In this document: piece by piece, positions 26,634 to 34,700 of the stretch
Layout of the letters: the number at the start of each line of letters is the position of its first letter
Numbering within the stretch: the first letter of the stretch is position 1
From: an archaeon
Lineage (GTDB): Archaea > Thermoplasmatota > Thermoplasmata > WALJ01
Direction: 5' to 3'
DNA length: 42,285 nucleotides
Assembly (NCBI GenBank): GCA_024278375.1
Contig: JAJRTH010000015.1
Span: forward strand, 1 to 42,285
Program-made: the position numbers and the translations under genes
Notes under the pieces: generated by a model
Databases searched by the model: none
What the model saw: the letters and a program-made list of their open reading frames with translations, nothing else
Told to the model about the DNA's origin: nothing

Positions 26634-26848
26634 CTTATTTAAATCTCCATCCTCACGTCAGCAATCACGGAAACTCATGGCATCTGTTGTATGGTTTCAA
26701 GTATCAACGAACTTTCTTGCTTTTAGATTTCTGTACGACTAAAAAGAGAGTGCGGTTGGGGTTGAAACGATGAAGTCCTTAATCCAGATTGGAAGATGTA
26801 CGGGATTTCTGAAGATTACGATGTAAAGCCTAAATAGAGGGAGGTGTA
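26634..26848. other. galU-pdxS intergenic region
   Basis: 215 nt. A TATA-like CTTATTTAAA immediately follows the galU stop (26634-26643) and could drive pdxS with a leader of about 180 nt; CTAAAAAG near 26739-26746 would give a shorter leader. Two very short ATG frames (26677-26742 and 26770-26826) lack ribosome-binding sites. No recognisable riboswitch. Confidence 0.35.
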
Positions 26849-27793
26849 ATGGCAACCAAGGTGATAATAATGCCGTTCGAACTTGATGTCGATGCCGTGA
26901 AATACACTGTCGAAAGGATTAACCGCGGAACAGAGAGAATAAAGAGAGGATTTGCCGCCATGCAGAAGGGTGGAGTGATAATGGACGTTACCACTGCGGA
27001 CCAAGCCTCGATTGCCGAAGAAGCAGGGGCCGTTGCCGTGATGGCTCTTGAAAGGGTGCCTGCGGATATAAGGGCTGCCGGAGGCGTTGCCAGAATGGCA
27101 GACCCAGAGAAAATCCTTGAAATCATAGATGCGGTCACGATACCGGTCATGGCCAAAGCGAGGATAGGGCACTTTGTGGAGGCTCAAATACTTCAGGAGC
27201 TTGGTGTGGATATGATAGATGAGTCTGAGGTTCTGACTCCGGCAGATCCGTTTTATCATATAGATAAGGAGCAGTTCACCGTACCTTTTGTTTGCGGTGC
27301 AAGGAACCTCGGAGAGGCTCTCCGCAGAATATTCGAGGGTGCGACCATGATAAGGACCAAGGGCGAGGCAGGAACAGGAAATGTTATCGAAGCGGTGAGG
27401 CATCAGAGGATGATTATGAGCGAAATACACAAGCTGAAGGCAATGGATGACGAGGAACTTTTTGCAGTATCGAGGGAGATTCAGGCTCCATTCGAACTCG
27501 TGAAGGAAGTTGCGGAGCTTCAGAGATTGCCGGTCGTCAATTTTGCGGCCGGAGGAATTGCGACTCCTGCGGATGCGGCACTCATGATGCAGCTTGGAAG
27601 CGACGGGGTGTTTGTGGGCTCGGGAATCTTCAAGTCCCAGAACCCTGAAAGGATGGCCAGAGCGATAGTCGAGGCTGTGCACAACTACGACGACCCGAAG
27701 ATACTTGCCGAGGTATCCAAAGGTCTCGGAGAGGCCATGAAAGGGCTGGAAATCTCCGACCTCGAAACAAAACTGCAGGAAAGAGGCTGGTAA
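26849..27793 (+). CDS. pdxS: Pyridoxal 5'-phosphate synthase, PdxS subunit
   Basis: A 314-residue TIM-barrel synthase subunit. Diagnostic stretches are [38 protein letters not shown], the catalytic Lys in MAKARIGHF, the second catalytic Lys in [11 protein letters not shown], and [14 protein letters not shown]. It joins ribose-5-P, glyceraldehyde-3-P and ammonia into PLP; ammonia comes from the glutaminase PdxT, which is not encoded nearby. GGAGGTG lies about 3 nt before the ATG, the strongest ribosome-binding site among the left-hand genes. PLP is the cofactor of the three DegT enzymes in this window, but a functional link is only suggestive. It is convergent with cbf5. Confidence 0.97.
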   Translation: MATKVIIMPFELDVDAVKYTVERINRGTERIKRGFAAMQKGGVIMDVTTADQASIAEEAGAVAVMALERVPADIRAAGGVARMADPEKILEIIDAVTIPVMAKARIGHFVEAQILQELGVDMIDESEVLTPADPFYHIDKEQFTVPFVCGARNLGEALRRIFEGATMIRTKGEAGTGNVIEAVRHQRMIMSEIHKLKAMDDEELFAVSREIQAPFELVKEVAELQRLPVVNFAAGGIATPADAALMMQLGSDGVFVGSGIFKSQNPERMARAIVEAVHNYDDPKILAEVSKGLGEAMKGLEISDLETKLQERGW

Positions 27794-27795
27794 AA

Positions 27796-27812
27796 CTCTT
27801 TTTTCTCATTTC
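27796..27812 (+). terminator. T-rich terminator after pdxS
   Basis: The stretch directly after the pdxS stop contains CTCTTTTTTCTC followed by another TTTC run. Archaeal RNA polymerase terminates at such oligo-T tracts without needing a hairpin. It lies in the 60-nt convergent gap before the end of cbf5. Confidence 0.5.
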
Positions 27813-27853
27813 TTGGGAGAGACTTAATACGAAAAACTAGGTTCCACACAACA

Positions 27854-28810
27854 CTATTCTCTTCCCTTCCAAACACTCGGATAAATCCCAGTTTCCATGT
27901 AAACTCTTTTCGGTCTTGCGGCGACACCTTCGTTTCTCTTCAACATCTCCATGGAGGTCATCTCGGCCACAGCCGATTCTATTACTTCTCCTTTCAGTGT
28001 GAAAACAGCGACAGCATCTCCCTTCTTTATCCCCTCATCCAGGGTGACAATGCCTTTCACAGACAGCTCGGCACCGTGACACAGAGCATCCACTGCCGTG
28101 TCCTTAACGAGTATCCTGGGCAGAGAATCGAAAAGCCTCTCTATCGGAAGCAGTGCCTTTTTCAGATAACTTTCATCCCCTTCCTTCCAGAACTCATAGG
28201 CATCCTTCAGTTCGTGCAGTGTTATGGCATCGTTTTCCGTAAAGTGAGCACTCCGCGTCCTCCTCAGCTCGACCATGTTTGCCCCCGCTCCCAGTGCTTC
28301 GCCGATGTCGTGGCAGAGGGTTCTTATGTATGTTCCAGATTCGACGACGGCCCTGAAGAGAACATAGTTCCCTTTCATCTCCATTATCTCAAGCCTGTAA
28401 ATCTCCTTTGTCCGAAGTGCCCTTTTCACGGCGGCCCTCACAGGAGGCAGCTGGTAGATTTTCCCGGTGAACTCTCTGAAAATCGCCTCCACGTCCTTTT
28501 TGGGAACTCTGCTGTGAAACCTCATTACCCCAACATACTCCTTTCCGAAGGGGAGCAGGACCTCAAGTGCCTTTGTCGCCCTTCCGGTGGCAACTGGTAA
28601 AACTCCGGTTACATGTGGGTCCAGTGTTCCGCTGTGACCTGTGTTGCTGACATTCAGAATCTTTTTCAACCATGCGGAAACCTGATGGCTCGTGGGTCCG
28701 GACGGTTTGTCTATTACGATGACGGATGCTTTCAGAAGTTCTTCGATGTCTCTTTCCTCCGGCTTTTTTCCGTACGGCCCTGTTCTTATCCCCTCACATC
28801 TTGTGAGCAT
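27854..28810 (-). CDS. cbf5: tRNA/rRNA pseudouridine synthase Cbf5 (H/ACA RNP, TruB family)
   Basis: A 318-residue archaeal Cbf5. The N-terminal part has DKPSGPTSHQVSAWLKKIL and GHSGTLDPHVTGVLPVA with the catalytic Asp64; KEYVGVMRFHS, RSAV-like RAAVKRALRTKEIYRLEI and GTYIRTLCHDIG follow, and ELRRTRSAHFTE is the archaeal/eukaryotic form. Residues about 235-310 form the PUA domain (CHGAELSVKGIVTLDEGIKKGD, ending YPSVWKGRE). It modifies rRNA and tRNA within H/ACA RNPs. The ATG at 28810 overlaps the cmk 3' end by 17 nt. It is last in the leftward ribosomal/secretion cluster. Confidence 0.95.
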   Translation of the reverse strand: MLTRCEGIRTGPYGKKPEERDIEELLKASVIVIDKPSGPTSHQVSAWLKKILNVSNTGHSGTLDPHVTGVLPVATGRATKALEVLLPFGKEYVGVMRFHSRVPKKDVEAIFREFTGKIYQLPPVRAAVKRALRTKEIYRLEIMEMKGNYVLFRAVVESGTYIRTLCHDIGEALGAGANMVELRRTRSAHFTENDAITLHELKDAYEFWKEGDESYLKKALLPIERLFDSLPRILVKDTAVDALCHGAELSVKGIVTLDEGIKKGDAVAVFTLKGEVIESAVAEMTSMEMLKRNEGVAARPKRVYMETGIYPSVWKGRE

Positions 28811-29339
28811 GGGCTATTCCCGCCTTGTGAAGGACCTTTTCGGCCATCGCTTCCGGAGATAGGTGTCCTGAGTCTATGACCAGGTCGTAGATGGAAGTGT
28901 CTCTTATATCAAATGCGTAGTAATTCATATATCTGGAATACTCGGATTTTTCCCTTGCCAGAATCTCTTTCTCCACGAGCTCTCGGCTCTTGTTTTCTCT
29001 TCCCGCGATCCTTTCCACCCTTATCGGAAAATCAGCTGTCACATATATCCTGAATGCCGGAATTCCGTGTTTATAGGTCATATATCCCGTCAATCTTCCG
29101 TCCAGTATTATGTTGTCCTTCTCCCTTGCTATTTCCAGCATCCTTTCATCCAGCTCTCTGTCTATTCTGTCGTCTCTTTCGGCGATTTTTCCGAATTCTT
29201 CCAGAGAAACGCCGTGCTCTTCGGCCATTTTTCTGAAGATCTCTCCAGCATATATGAGTTCCATGCCAGTCTTTTCGGCAAGGAATCTTGCAAGGGTCGT
29301 TTTACCGCTTCCGGGTGGACCGCTTATCGTCAACCTCAC
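28794..29339 (-). CDS. cmk: Archaeal-type cytidylate kinase
   Basis: A 181-residue P-loop kinase. From the GTG at 29339 it reads (M)RLTISGPPGSGKTTLARFLAE, with the Walker A at residues 7-14, then AGEIFRKMAEE (NMP-binding), DNIILDGRLTGYM and REL-E-EILAREKSEYSRY (lid). This is the short archaeal Cmk that phosphorylates CMP and dCMP. The GTG is preferred over an ATG at 29357 because relatives start MRLTISGPPGSG, it follows the DUF106 stop by one base, and GGGGGA lies about 6 nt upstream. In many euryarchaea L34e precedes and L14e follows it; both are absent here. Confidence 0.9.
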   Translation of the reverse strand: MRLTISGPPGSGKTTLARFLAEKTGMELIYAGEIFRKMAEEHGVSLEEFGKIAERDDRIDRELDERMLEIAREKDNIILDGRLTGYMTYKHGIPAFRIYVTADFPIRVERIAGRENKSRELVEKEILAREKSEYSRYMNYYAFDIRDTSIYDLVIDSGHLSPEAMAEKVLHKAGIAHAHKM

Positions 29340-29340
29340 C

Positions 29341-30015
29341 CTATTCCCCCACGGCATCCAGTTTTCTTCTTAGAAGGATTATCTTTCCAATGCTCCTGAT
29401 GGCAAAACCGAAGGGTATCGAACCCAGAGAATAAAGAAGGAACCATGACTGGATCACATTTACGGATAGCAGGTTCACATTGAAATACCACGGAACCGAG
29501 ATTATCTTGTACGGAAGAGCGTTTATGAACATGCCCAGCCATGCGAAGACCGAGATGAATATCACGAAGGTGTAGGCCATTATCTTGAATGATGAGCCCA
29601 TGGTTCCTGTCTGCATCTTCATGAGTTCGGGCTGCATCTTCATGAGCTTCTCAACCTTTGTTTTCTGGTTCTTCATCCTCGCTTCTCTAAGTTCGGCATT
29701 AAATGCCTTCATAATCTTCTGCATCTTCGCCTGCCCTATTAGGTCAGTATGCCATAGAGTGACTACACTAGAGAAGGTAGCCATGATGATGCTGGCTGTA
29801 AAAACCGTTATTACCGGATATTTTCCACCGAAACCTATCAGAGGTTCAAAGACAAGACCCACTAGAGCACCCAGGGCCAACCTCATCTCGTTGTCGAACA
29901 TCGACCATATTGCAAGGAGAAAAAGGAAAATGGTCAGGAATCGCCCTGTGTCAAATACCTTAACGGGAGGCTCCCCGGGAGCATTTCCCTCTTTTCCCGC
30001 ATTCTTCTCATCCAG
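29341..30015 (-). CDS. EMC3/TMCO1-like DUF106 membrane protein (Oxa1/YidC superfamily), probable CTG start
   Basis: An archaeal relative of the Oxa1/YidC insertases. Segments seen: a membrane stretch around VITVFTASIIMATFSSVVTLW, a cytosolic Met/Lys-rich coiled coil (KMQKIMKAF to ELMKMQTGTMG), and two C-terminal membrane segments. The first ATG (29901) gives 186 residues but has no ribosome-binding site. The frame continues upstream without stops to a CTG at 30015, preceded by GGAGG at 30022-30026 with 6-nt spacing and overlapping the secY stop. That start gives 224 residues and adds a polar leader plus the hydrophobic stretch FLTIFLFLLAIWSMF. No ATG, GTG or TTG is in frame between, so CTG initiation is inferred. 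It probably inserts or helps fold membrane proteins next to SecY. Confidence 0.8.
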   Translation of the reverse strand: MDEKNAGKEGNAPGEPPVKVFDTGRFLTIFLFLLAIWSMFDNEMRLALGALVGLVFEPLIGFGGKYPVITVFTASIIMATFSSVVTLWHTDLIGQAKMQKIMKAFNAELREARMKNQKTKVEKLMKMQPELMKMQTGTMGSSFKIMAYTFVIFISVFAWLGMFINALPYKIISVPWYFNVNLLSVNVIQSWFLLYSLGSIPFGFAIRSIGKIILLRRKLDAVGE

Positions 30016-30016
30016 A

Positions 30017-31744
30017 CTATCCCTCCTTTCCGAAGAACTGTCTGAGCATCGGATGCATCTCCATCATCTGCTCCTTGCCCATCGCCTCATACATCTGTAT
30101 CATGATACCTACGGCTAACAGGACGCCTGTTCCGCTGGTATTTCCCACCGTTCCGATGAGGTTCGCACCTGCCGCAAGAGCCCCGACAAATGCACCGCTG
30201 AAGTCGGTAACCGCAGGAATATACCTCTGAAGGACCTTTTCAAGCACCCGCGGGTCTCTTCTGAATCCAGGTATCTGCATGCCGCTCCTCTGTATGTTCT
30301 CGGCTATGGCTCTCGGGCCCATGTTTGTGGTCTCGATCCAGAATCTGGCAAATATCATTGAGCCTATAACCATTATGGAAACATAGACCACCACCCTAAG
30401 TAGGACGGATATCCACGGATGTCCGGTTGCAGCCAGATATCTATCAGGATAGACAAGTGGCATCAGCCAATCACCAACTCCTCTTATTGTCGAGAGATAC
30501 CATGCAAGACCACCGGAGGGTCTCGTCTGCCCCGGTTCGTAGAACCCCAACATCCAGTTATGCCCGACAATGGGCCAGTTTTTGAATGCCGGGTTTGTCC
30601 AGAACAGAAGGGCGAACATGCTTATGTTCGCCAGCAGAGCGGACATTAGAATGACGGGTATGTTTGATGCATATATAAGATTTATCGGATATCTGCCTCT
30701 CGCACCTCTTGCCCTTCCGTGAGCCAGCGGCAATTCGACTCTGGTTGACTGGAAATACGCCACTATCAGGAATATGGTTGTCGTTCCTATAAGGGCTATA
30801 ATGGGATTCGGATTGCTGAGGAACATTCTCTCGAAACCACCGCCTGCCATTTCGGGTGCGGACATGTGGGTGAGATAATATATCGTCTTAGGCAGAGTTC
30901 CAGCAGGAACGGGTGAGCCTGCCGTAATGGGTTCCCAGTTGAATGTGCCCACCACTATGGCCTGGGCAACACCGGCCGCTATGAACAGGGAAATGCCAGA
31001 ACCGAGACCCCATTTGGAGACCACTTCGTCCATGAGGAACACTATGTAGCTACCTATAAACAGCTGTAGAACTATCAACAATCTTGCCAGGAACACACCG
31101 TTTCCCGGGCTGAAGCCGTCCAGAGCCTGAATGAAGCCGCTGTCCGGTACCAGATAGCCGTATACCTGTGGAAGCGCTTCAACGAATATCATTATTATGA
31201 CAAGAAGCTTCTGAGTGCTCTGATAGACGGCCTTGTCCTCCTCTTTTGTGAGATTCAATTTTATTATCTTCGCACCTGCGAAGAGCTGCATTATGATGGA
31301 TGCGGTAACGATGGGGCCGAGACCAAGATGCATTATCGACCCAGACGCACCTGCCATTATGGCCCTGAACTCCGAGAAGAGGTCCATTGTTTTCTGCTGG
31401 TCGAGGCCAAATATGGCCACATTTGTGAGCACGAAATAGAGGACCAGTATGACAAAGTCCCATATCATCTTCATTTTGAATGAGACATGTCCGTCTGGCT
31501 TTTTTATTACCGGAAGATAGCGCAGTACCGGTTTAAGACCGTGTAGTCTGCTCTCATCCTCATCCGCCGGCACATAGGAGGCTATAAGATATGTGAAATA
31601 TGCTGTAGGAATTATTGCCAGCGCTGTCAGTATGAATGACAGTGAGAGCCCGCTGGAATTGTACATCATTATCAGCACTAAAGCCCAGAATGCCAGAGAT
31701 ATGAGACCGTATACCTGGTTCCTCTCGCGCTCCTCTTCAGCCAT
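30017..31744 (-). CDS. secY: Preprotein translocase subunit SecY, N-terminally extended
   Basis: The channel subunit of the archaeal Sec61/SecYE translocon in the cytoplasmic membrane. The standard protein is clear from about residue 75: LRYLPVIKKPDGHVSFKMK, LGPIVTASIIMQLFAGAKII, QKLLVIIMIFVEALPQVYGYL, WGLGSGISLFIAAGVAQ, RVELPLAHGRARGARGRYPI (cytosolic ribosome-binding loop) and GTGVLLAVGIMIQMYE. At 575 residues it is longer than usual archaeal SecY (roughly 430-490). Much of the excess is an N-terminal part with two hydrophobic segments (about 11-28 and 33-58), with further length in external loops. The start overlaps L15 by 8 nt, with GGAGG 8 nt upstream. Confidence 0.95.
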   Translation of the reverse strand: MAEEERERNQVYGLISLAFWALVLIMMYNSSGLSLSFILTALAIIPTAYFTYLIASYVPADEDESRLHGLKPVLRYLPVIKKPDGHVSFKMKMIWDFVILVLYFVLTNVAIFGLDQQKTMDLFSEFRAIMAGASGSIMHLGLGPIVTASIIMQLFAGAKIIKLNLTKEEDKAVYQSTQKLLVIIMIFVEALPQVYGYLVPDSGFIQALDGFSPGNGVFLARLLIVLQLFIGSYIVFLMDEVVSKWGLGSGISLFIAAGVAQAIVVGTFNWEPITAGSPVPAGTLPKTIYYLTHMSAPEMAGGGFERMFLSNPNPIIALIGTTTIFLIVAYFQSTRVELPLAHGRARGARGRYPINLIYASNIPVILMSALLANISMFALLFWTNPAFKNWPIVGHNWMLGFYEPGQTRPSGGLAWYLSTIRGVGDWLMPLVYPDRYLAATGHPWISVLLRVVVYVSIMVIGSMIFARFWIETTNMGPRAIAENIQRSGMQIPGFRRDPRVLEKVLQRYIPAVTDFSGAFVGALAAGANLIGTVGNTSGTGVLLAVGIMIQMYEAMGKEQMMEMHPMLRQFFGKEG

Positions 31745-32165
31745 TTATCTCAACCTCGCCTCCGCTGTTTTTTACCTTCTCGATTGCTTTTTCGCTTGCC
31801 TCACCGACGATTATCTTCATGGGCTTGCTTATCTTCCCGGAACCCAGCAGTTTATCTATGCCCATGGAACTCAGATCTATGACATAGGTACCGTTCTCTT
31901 CCTTTGCCAAACCGTTTTCGATGAGACTCTGGAGCCTATCCTGAATCTCTCCGAGATTTATGGTCTTCTTTTCCTTTGTGAGTTCGGGGGCCCTCTTGAA
32001 ACCGTGTCTTCCGAAATATCTGGGATTGGCCTTGTATGTCGCTATGAAGCGATGGGTGAAGCTCCCTGCATTTCCGACACCGCCCCTTTTGCCATGACCT
32101 CTTCTGGCGTTCTTTCCGTGTCCGTGTGTCCTCATACCTCTGAACTTTTCACTCCTTTTTGACAT
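31737..32165 (-). CDS. rpl15: 50S ribosomal protein L15
   Basis: Ribosomal protein uL15, 142 residues. The Gly/Arg/His-rich N-terminus (RSEKFRGMRTHGHGKNARRGHGKRGG) is the part that penetrates rRNA. It is followed by AGSFTHRF and a C-terminal globular domain ending GGEVEING. Starts at 32171 and 32165 are both possible; the second gives MSKRSEKF, the usual archaeal form. The gene overlaps the 3' end of L30 and its own 3' end overlaps secY by 8 nt, so translation is coupled through L30-L15-SecY. Confidence 0.95.
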   Translation of the reverse strand: MSKRSEKFRGMRTHGHGKNARRGHGKRGGVGNAGSFTHRFIATYKANPRYFGRHGFKRAPELTKEKKTINLGEIQDRLQSLIENGLAKEENGTYVIDLSSMGIDKLLGSGKISKPMKIIVGEASEKAIEKVKNSGGEVEING

Positions 32166-32646
32166 CTTCATGCCCCCTGTCCTCGATCATCTTTTCAAGA
32201 AGAGAATTTATGTCCTTTCCCCGGTATCCCAGGGATCCTCCTACTTTGTAAGCTCTTTTTATCGTTCTGTAACCGCCTATGGGCGGATGAAGTCTGAAAA
32301 CCGGCTTCAGTCCCCCTATCCGGTTCATGGTTACGGCGTCATTCGCTATTGCCTTCGCAAGTTCCTCTATGCTGTCATAATCGGTTTTTTCCCTGACGAA
32401 CGCCTCGCTTATGGGTTCTCCTCCGACTACCTTCCCTCTCAGATAGAGAAGTCTTGCCATAACGGCCTCGTCTATCTCGCCCCATGTCACATAATCCTTT
32501 ACTTTCTGGAGCATTCCTTTGTAGGAGTCGGTTTCCGGAATGACAACACAGTGATTGGCTCTTGTGAGTCCGAGCATCTTAAGCGTATCCTTTATCGGGG
32601 TCTTGACATTAACGGAGCCCCTTATCCTCACTACAGCGTATGCCAT
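32149..32646 (-). CDS. rpl30: 50S ribosomal protein L30
   Basis: Ribosomal protein uL30 in the long archaeal form, 165 residues. [27 protein letters not shown] is the conserved L30 core; the archaeal extension follows (VTWGEIDE, LRGKVVGGEP, KPVFRLHPPIGGYRTIKRAYKVGGSLGYRG). Two tandem ATGs (32649, 32646) follow a strong GGAGGTGA that overlaps the S5 end; the second is slightly better spaced. Confidence 0.96.
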   Translation of the reverse strand: MAYAVVRIRGSVNVKTPIKDTLKMLGLTRANHCVVIPETDSYKGMLQKVKDYVTWGEIDEAVMARLLYLRGKVVGGEPISEAFVREKTDYDSIEELAKAIANDAVTMNRIGGLKPVFRLHPPIGGYRTIKRAYKVGGSLGYRGKDINSLLEKMIEDRGHEDVKKE

Positions 32647-33302
32647 CATTCCTCACCTCCCTCGGTTCCGATTGTGCCGGAGACTATGTTTAGGGCCTCC
32701 TCTTTTACTGGAATTCTGACTCTGGAAAGCGATTTGAGAGCATCGAAGACAGCATACGCATAGTTAAGGGTGGTCCTTGTATGGCCCGATGTGAATCCCC
32801 AGACATCCTTTATCCCTGCGAGTTCGAGGAGTATCTTAGCCGTCGGTCCAGTCGCCACACCGACCCCTCTGGGTGCGGGTTTGAGTGCGACCTCTACGGA
32901 GCCGCTCTTTCCGCTCACCTCAAGCGGCAGAGAGTGTGGTGTCCCGCATCCGCATTCCCATGAGCCGCAGCCCCTTTTTATCTCGATTATATTAAGCTTG
33001 GCATTGTCTATGGCTTTTCTTATGGTCGGCCCGACTTCCTTTCCCTTTGCCTTACCTATACCAACGAAGCCGTCCTTGTTTCCCACGGCAGCAACAACGC
33101 CGAATCTGGGCCTTCTACCCGAATCGGTCATTCTCTGGACCATTCTAACGTCTATTACCTCATCTTCGAGGTTCGGCAGGAGTATATCCACTATCTCCGG
33201 TTCTTTGAGAGGCAATTTCTGTTTGAGCGCTTCGCTCATGGAATTTATCTTGCCTTCCATCACGAGTCTGCCGAGCTTCGTTTTTGGTTCCCAGTCAACC
33301 AT
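32646..33302 (-). CDS. rps5: 30S ribosomal protein S5
   Basis: Ribosomal protein uS5, 218 residues, with the archaeal N-terminal segment [14 protein letters not shown], the dsRBD-like [26 protein letters not shown], the archaeal/eukaryotic Cys-rich [11 protein letters not shown] and the C-terminal domain [24 protein letters not shown]. The start at 33302 lies one base after the L18 stop with GGAGGAGG upstream; an extension to 33353 has no family similarity. Its stop overlaps the first of the two L30 ATGs. Confidence 0.96.
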   Translation of the reverse strand: MVDWEPKTKLGRLVMEGKINSMSEALKQKLPLKEPEIVDILLPNLEDEVIDVRMVQRMTDSGRRPRFGVVAAVGNKDGFVGIGKAKGKEVGPTIRKAIDNAKLNIIEIKRGCGSWECGCGTPHSLPLEVSGKSGSVEVALKPAPRGVGVATGPTAKILLELAGIKDVWGFTSGHTRTTLNYAYAVFDALKSLSRVRIPVKEEALNIVSGTIGTEGGEE

Positions 33303-33303
33303 A

Positions 33304-33804
33304 TTATGCCTCCTCCAGTTTCGCCTTAACGGTATCGAACATGCCTGCGACATTTTCGCCGAGATGCTCTCCTTTTATTCTGCTATCATCGGGCAGCTGA
33401 TATTCTCCGTGCGGTATCTCTATTCCGGCATCCACAAGTCCGCGAAGAGCTGCGAATGCCCTGCATCCTTTTGAGGGCACATATATTCCCATATCGAACA
33501 CAGCCTTCTTTATGCCCTTTTTTATTGCCTTCTTTCCGGTGAGATACGCTGTCAGATAAGCAGCGGGCGTGCTGGAAAAGCTGCCTGTCCATCCGTATTT
33601 TTTCAGTTCCATTGAGGTCGAATGGGCCAGAATTCTATCCCCATTTTCCTCGAATTGCGCTATCTGGACGGTCACATATCTGGAAGATCTCCTGAACACT
33701 GCCCTCGGAAGTCCCGATTTCAGCAATCTCAGCCGGTATCTGTAATCAGTTTTTCCCTCTCTTCTTCTTCTGAACTGTACTCTGTATCTGGGTCCCCCTG
33801 CCAT
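33304..33804 (-). CDS. rpl18: 50S ribosomal protein L18
   Basis: Ribosomal protein uL18, 166 residues, the 5S rRNA-binding protein. It starts [25 protein letters not shown] and has [19 protein letters not shown] and [17 protein letters not shown], then an archaeal C-terminal region ([27 protein letters not shown]). GGAGGAAT precedes the ATG and overlaps the L19e stop, 2 nt away. Confidence 0.96.
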   Translation of the reverse strand: MAGGPRYRVQFRRRREGKTDYRYRLRLLKSGLPRAVFRRSSRYVTVQIAQFEENGDRILAHSTSMELKKYGWTGSFSSTPAAYLTAYLTGKKAIKKGIKKAVFDMGIYVPSKGCRAFAALRGLVDAGIEIPHGEYQLPDDSRIKGEHLGENVAGMFDTVKAKLEEA

Positions 33805-33806
33805 AT

Positions 33807-34259
33807 CTATTCCTCCTTCAGATGCCCATCGGCTTTAAGGTGTAGGAGCAGATGAGCCTTGCTTTTGTATATTCCTCCTTTCGCTCTTCTGTAGTATTTT
33901 CTGTAGTCATGCCTGTTTATCTTTCCCTCGTCCCTTAGTTCTTTGAGCGTTTCTCTTATGGGTCGTATGGTGTTCATCCATCTCTCTTTCTTGGAAATCT
34001 CTGCGTATTTTCTTCCCTTCCTGCTTCCGGGACCCTTCCTTCTTCCTTTCTTTTTCTGGGCGGATATGTGCCTGGCCCTTCCGCGGGAAACGCCTTTCTT
34101 CTGCTTTTTCTGGATGAGATTCCTGTCTATAAGTTCCTTTATATCCTCTCTTGTTATGGCATCGGCCACCTCGTCCAGATGCTCTGGATTTATCCACACA
34201 CGGTTGACTCCGCATTTGAGGATGGATGCCGCAACCCTTCTCTGATAGCTGACGTCCAT
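33807..34259 (-). CDS. rpl19e: 50S ribosomal protein L19e
   Basis: Ribosomal protein eL19, 150 residues, found only in archaea and eukaryotes. It begins MDVSYQRRVAASILKCGVNRVWINPEHLDEVADAITREDIK and continues with SRGRARHISAQKKKGRRKGPGSRKG and WMNTIRPIRETLKELRDEGKI. The true start is the ATG at 34259, 2 nt after the L32e stop; the same frame is open upstream inside L32e but that stretch is not homologous. It lies in the usual L32e-L19e-L18 order. Confidence 0.96.
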   Translation of the reverse strand: MDVSYQRRVAASILKCGVNRVWINPEHLDEVADAITREDIKELIDRNLIQKKQKKGVSRGRARHISAQKKKGRRKGPGSRKGRKYAEISKKERWMNTIRPIRETLKELRDEGKINRHDYRKYYRRAKGGIYKSKAHLLLHLKADGHLKEE

Positions 34260-34261
34260 CT

Positions 34262-34696
34262 CTATGCCCCCTTGTTCAGCACTCTTATGCCGAGTTTTTC
34301 GGCTTTTTCCACTATCATCGTTCTCTTTCTGAAACCGACACCGTGCCCTATTCTGACCGCCTGTGTCTTCGGATCTATTCCTTCGAGCTCGGCGGGAGTG
34401 TGCACAAGCACCTCCTGGAATCCCGAAGGGTGCAATCCTCTGGCCTTTTTCGGTCCTCTGTAGCCGATGGAGACCCTTGCCGGCCTGTATCCGAGGTTCT
34501 TTCTCATCTTGGAGTGCAAACCCCTGGGCTTTCTCCATGCATCGCCCAGTCTTTTAATCCTGAACCATTCCTGACGGTGAAACTCCGGCCTCTTTTTGTT
34601 ACCGATAGCTCTGAGTCTCAGTGCTTCCTTCATCTCATCGCTGAGTTCCGGCTTTTGTTTCATCAGACTTTTATCCTGTTTCTTCTTTTTAGCCAA
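34262..34696 (-). CDS. rpl32e: 50S ribosomal protein L32e (TTG start)
   Basis: Ribosomal protein eL32, 144 residues. The conserved core is RPEFHRQEWFRIKRLGDAWRKPRG, MRKNLGYRPARVSIGYRGPKKARGLHPSG and the C-terminal AVRIGHGVGFRKRTMIVEKAEKLGIRVLN. The start is TTG at 34696, supported by GGTGA ending 4 nt upstream and overlapping the L6 stop; the first ATG would remove 11 basic residues. Confidence 0.94.
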   Translation of the reverse strand: MAKKKKQDKSLMKQKPELSDEMKEALRLRAIGNKKRPEFHRQEWFRIKRLGDAWRKPRGLHSKMRKNLGYRPARVSIGYRGPKKARGLHPSGFQEVLVHTPAELEGIDPKTQAVRIGHGVGFRKRTMIVEKAEKLGIRVLNKGA

Positions 34697-34700
34697 AGCA

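Noticed and set aside
26677-26826. Two short ATG frames (21 and 18 codons) upstream of pdxS as leader peptides
   Set aside because: Neither has a ribosome-binding site or a recognisable composition, and frames of this length are expected by chance.
33807-34538. A 243-residue protein covering L19e and most of L32e
   Set aside because: The extra N-terminal part is an out-of-frame reading of L32e with no family similarity; L19e begins at 34259.
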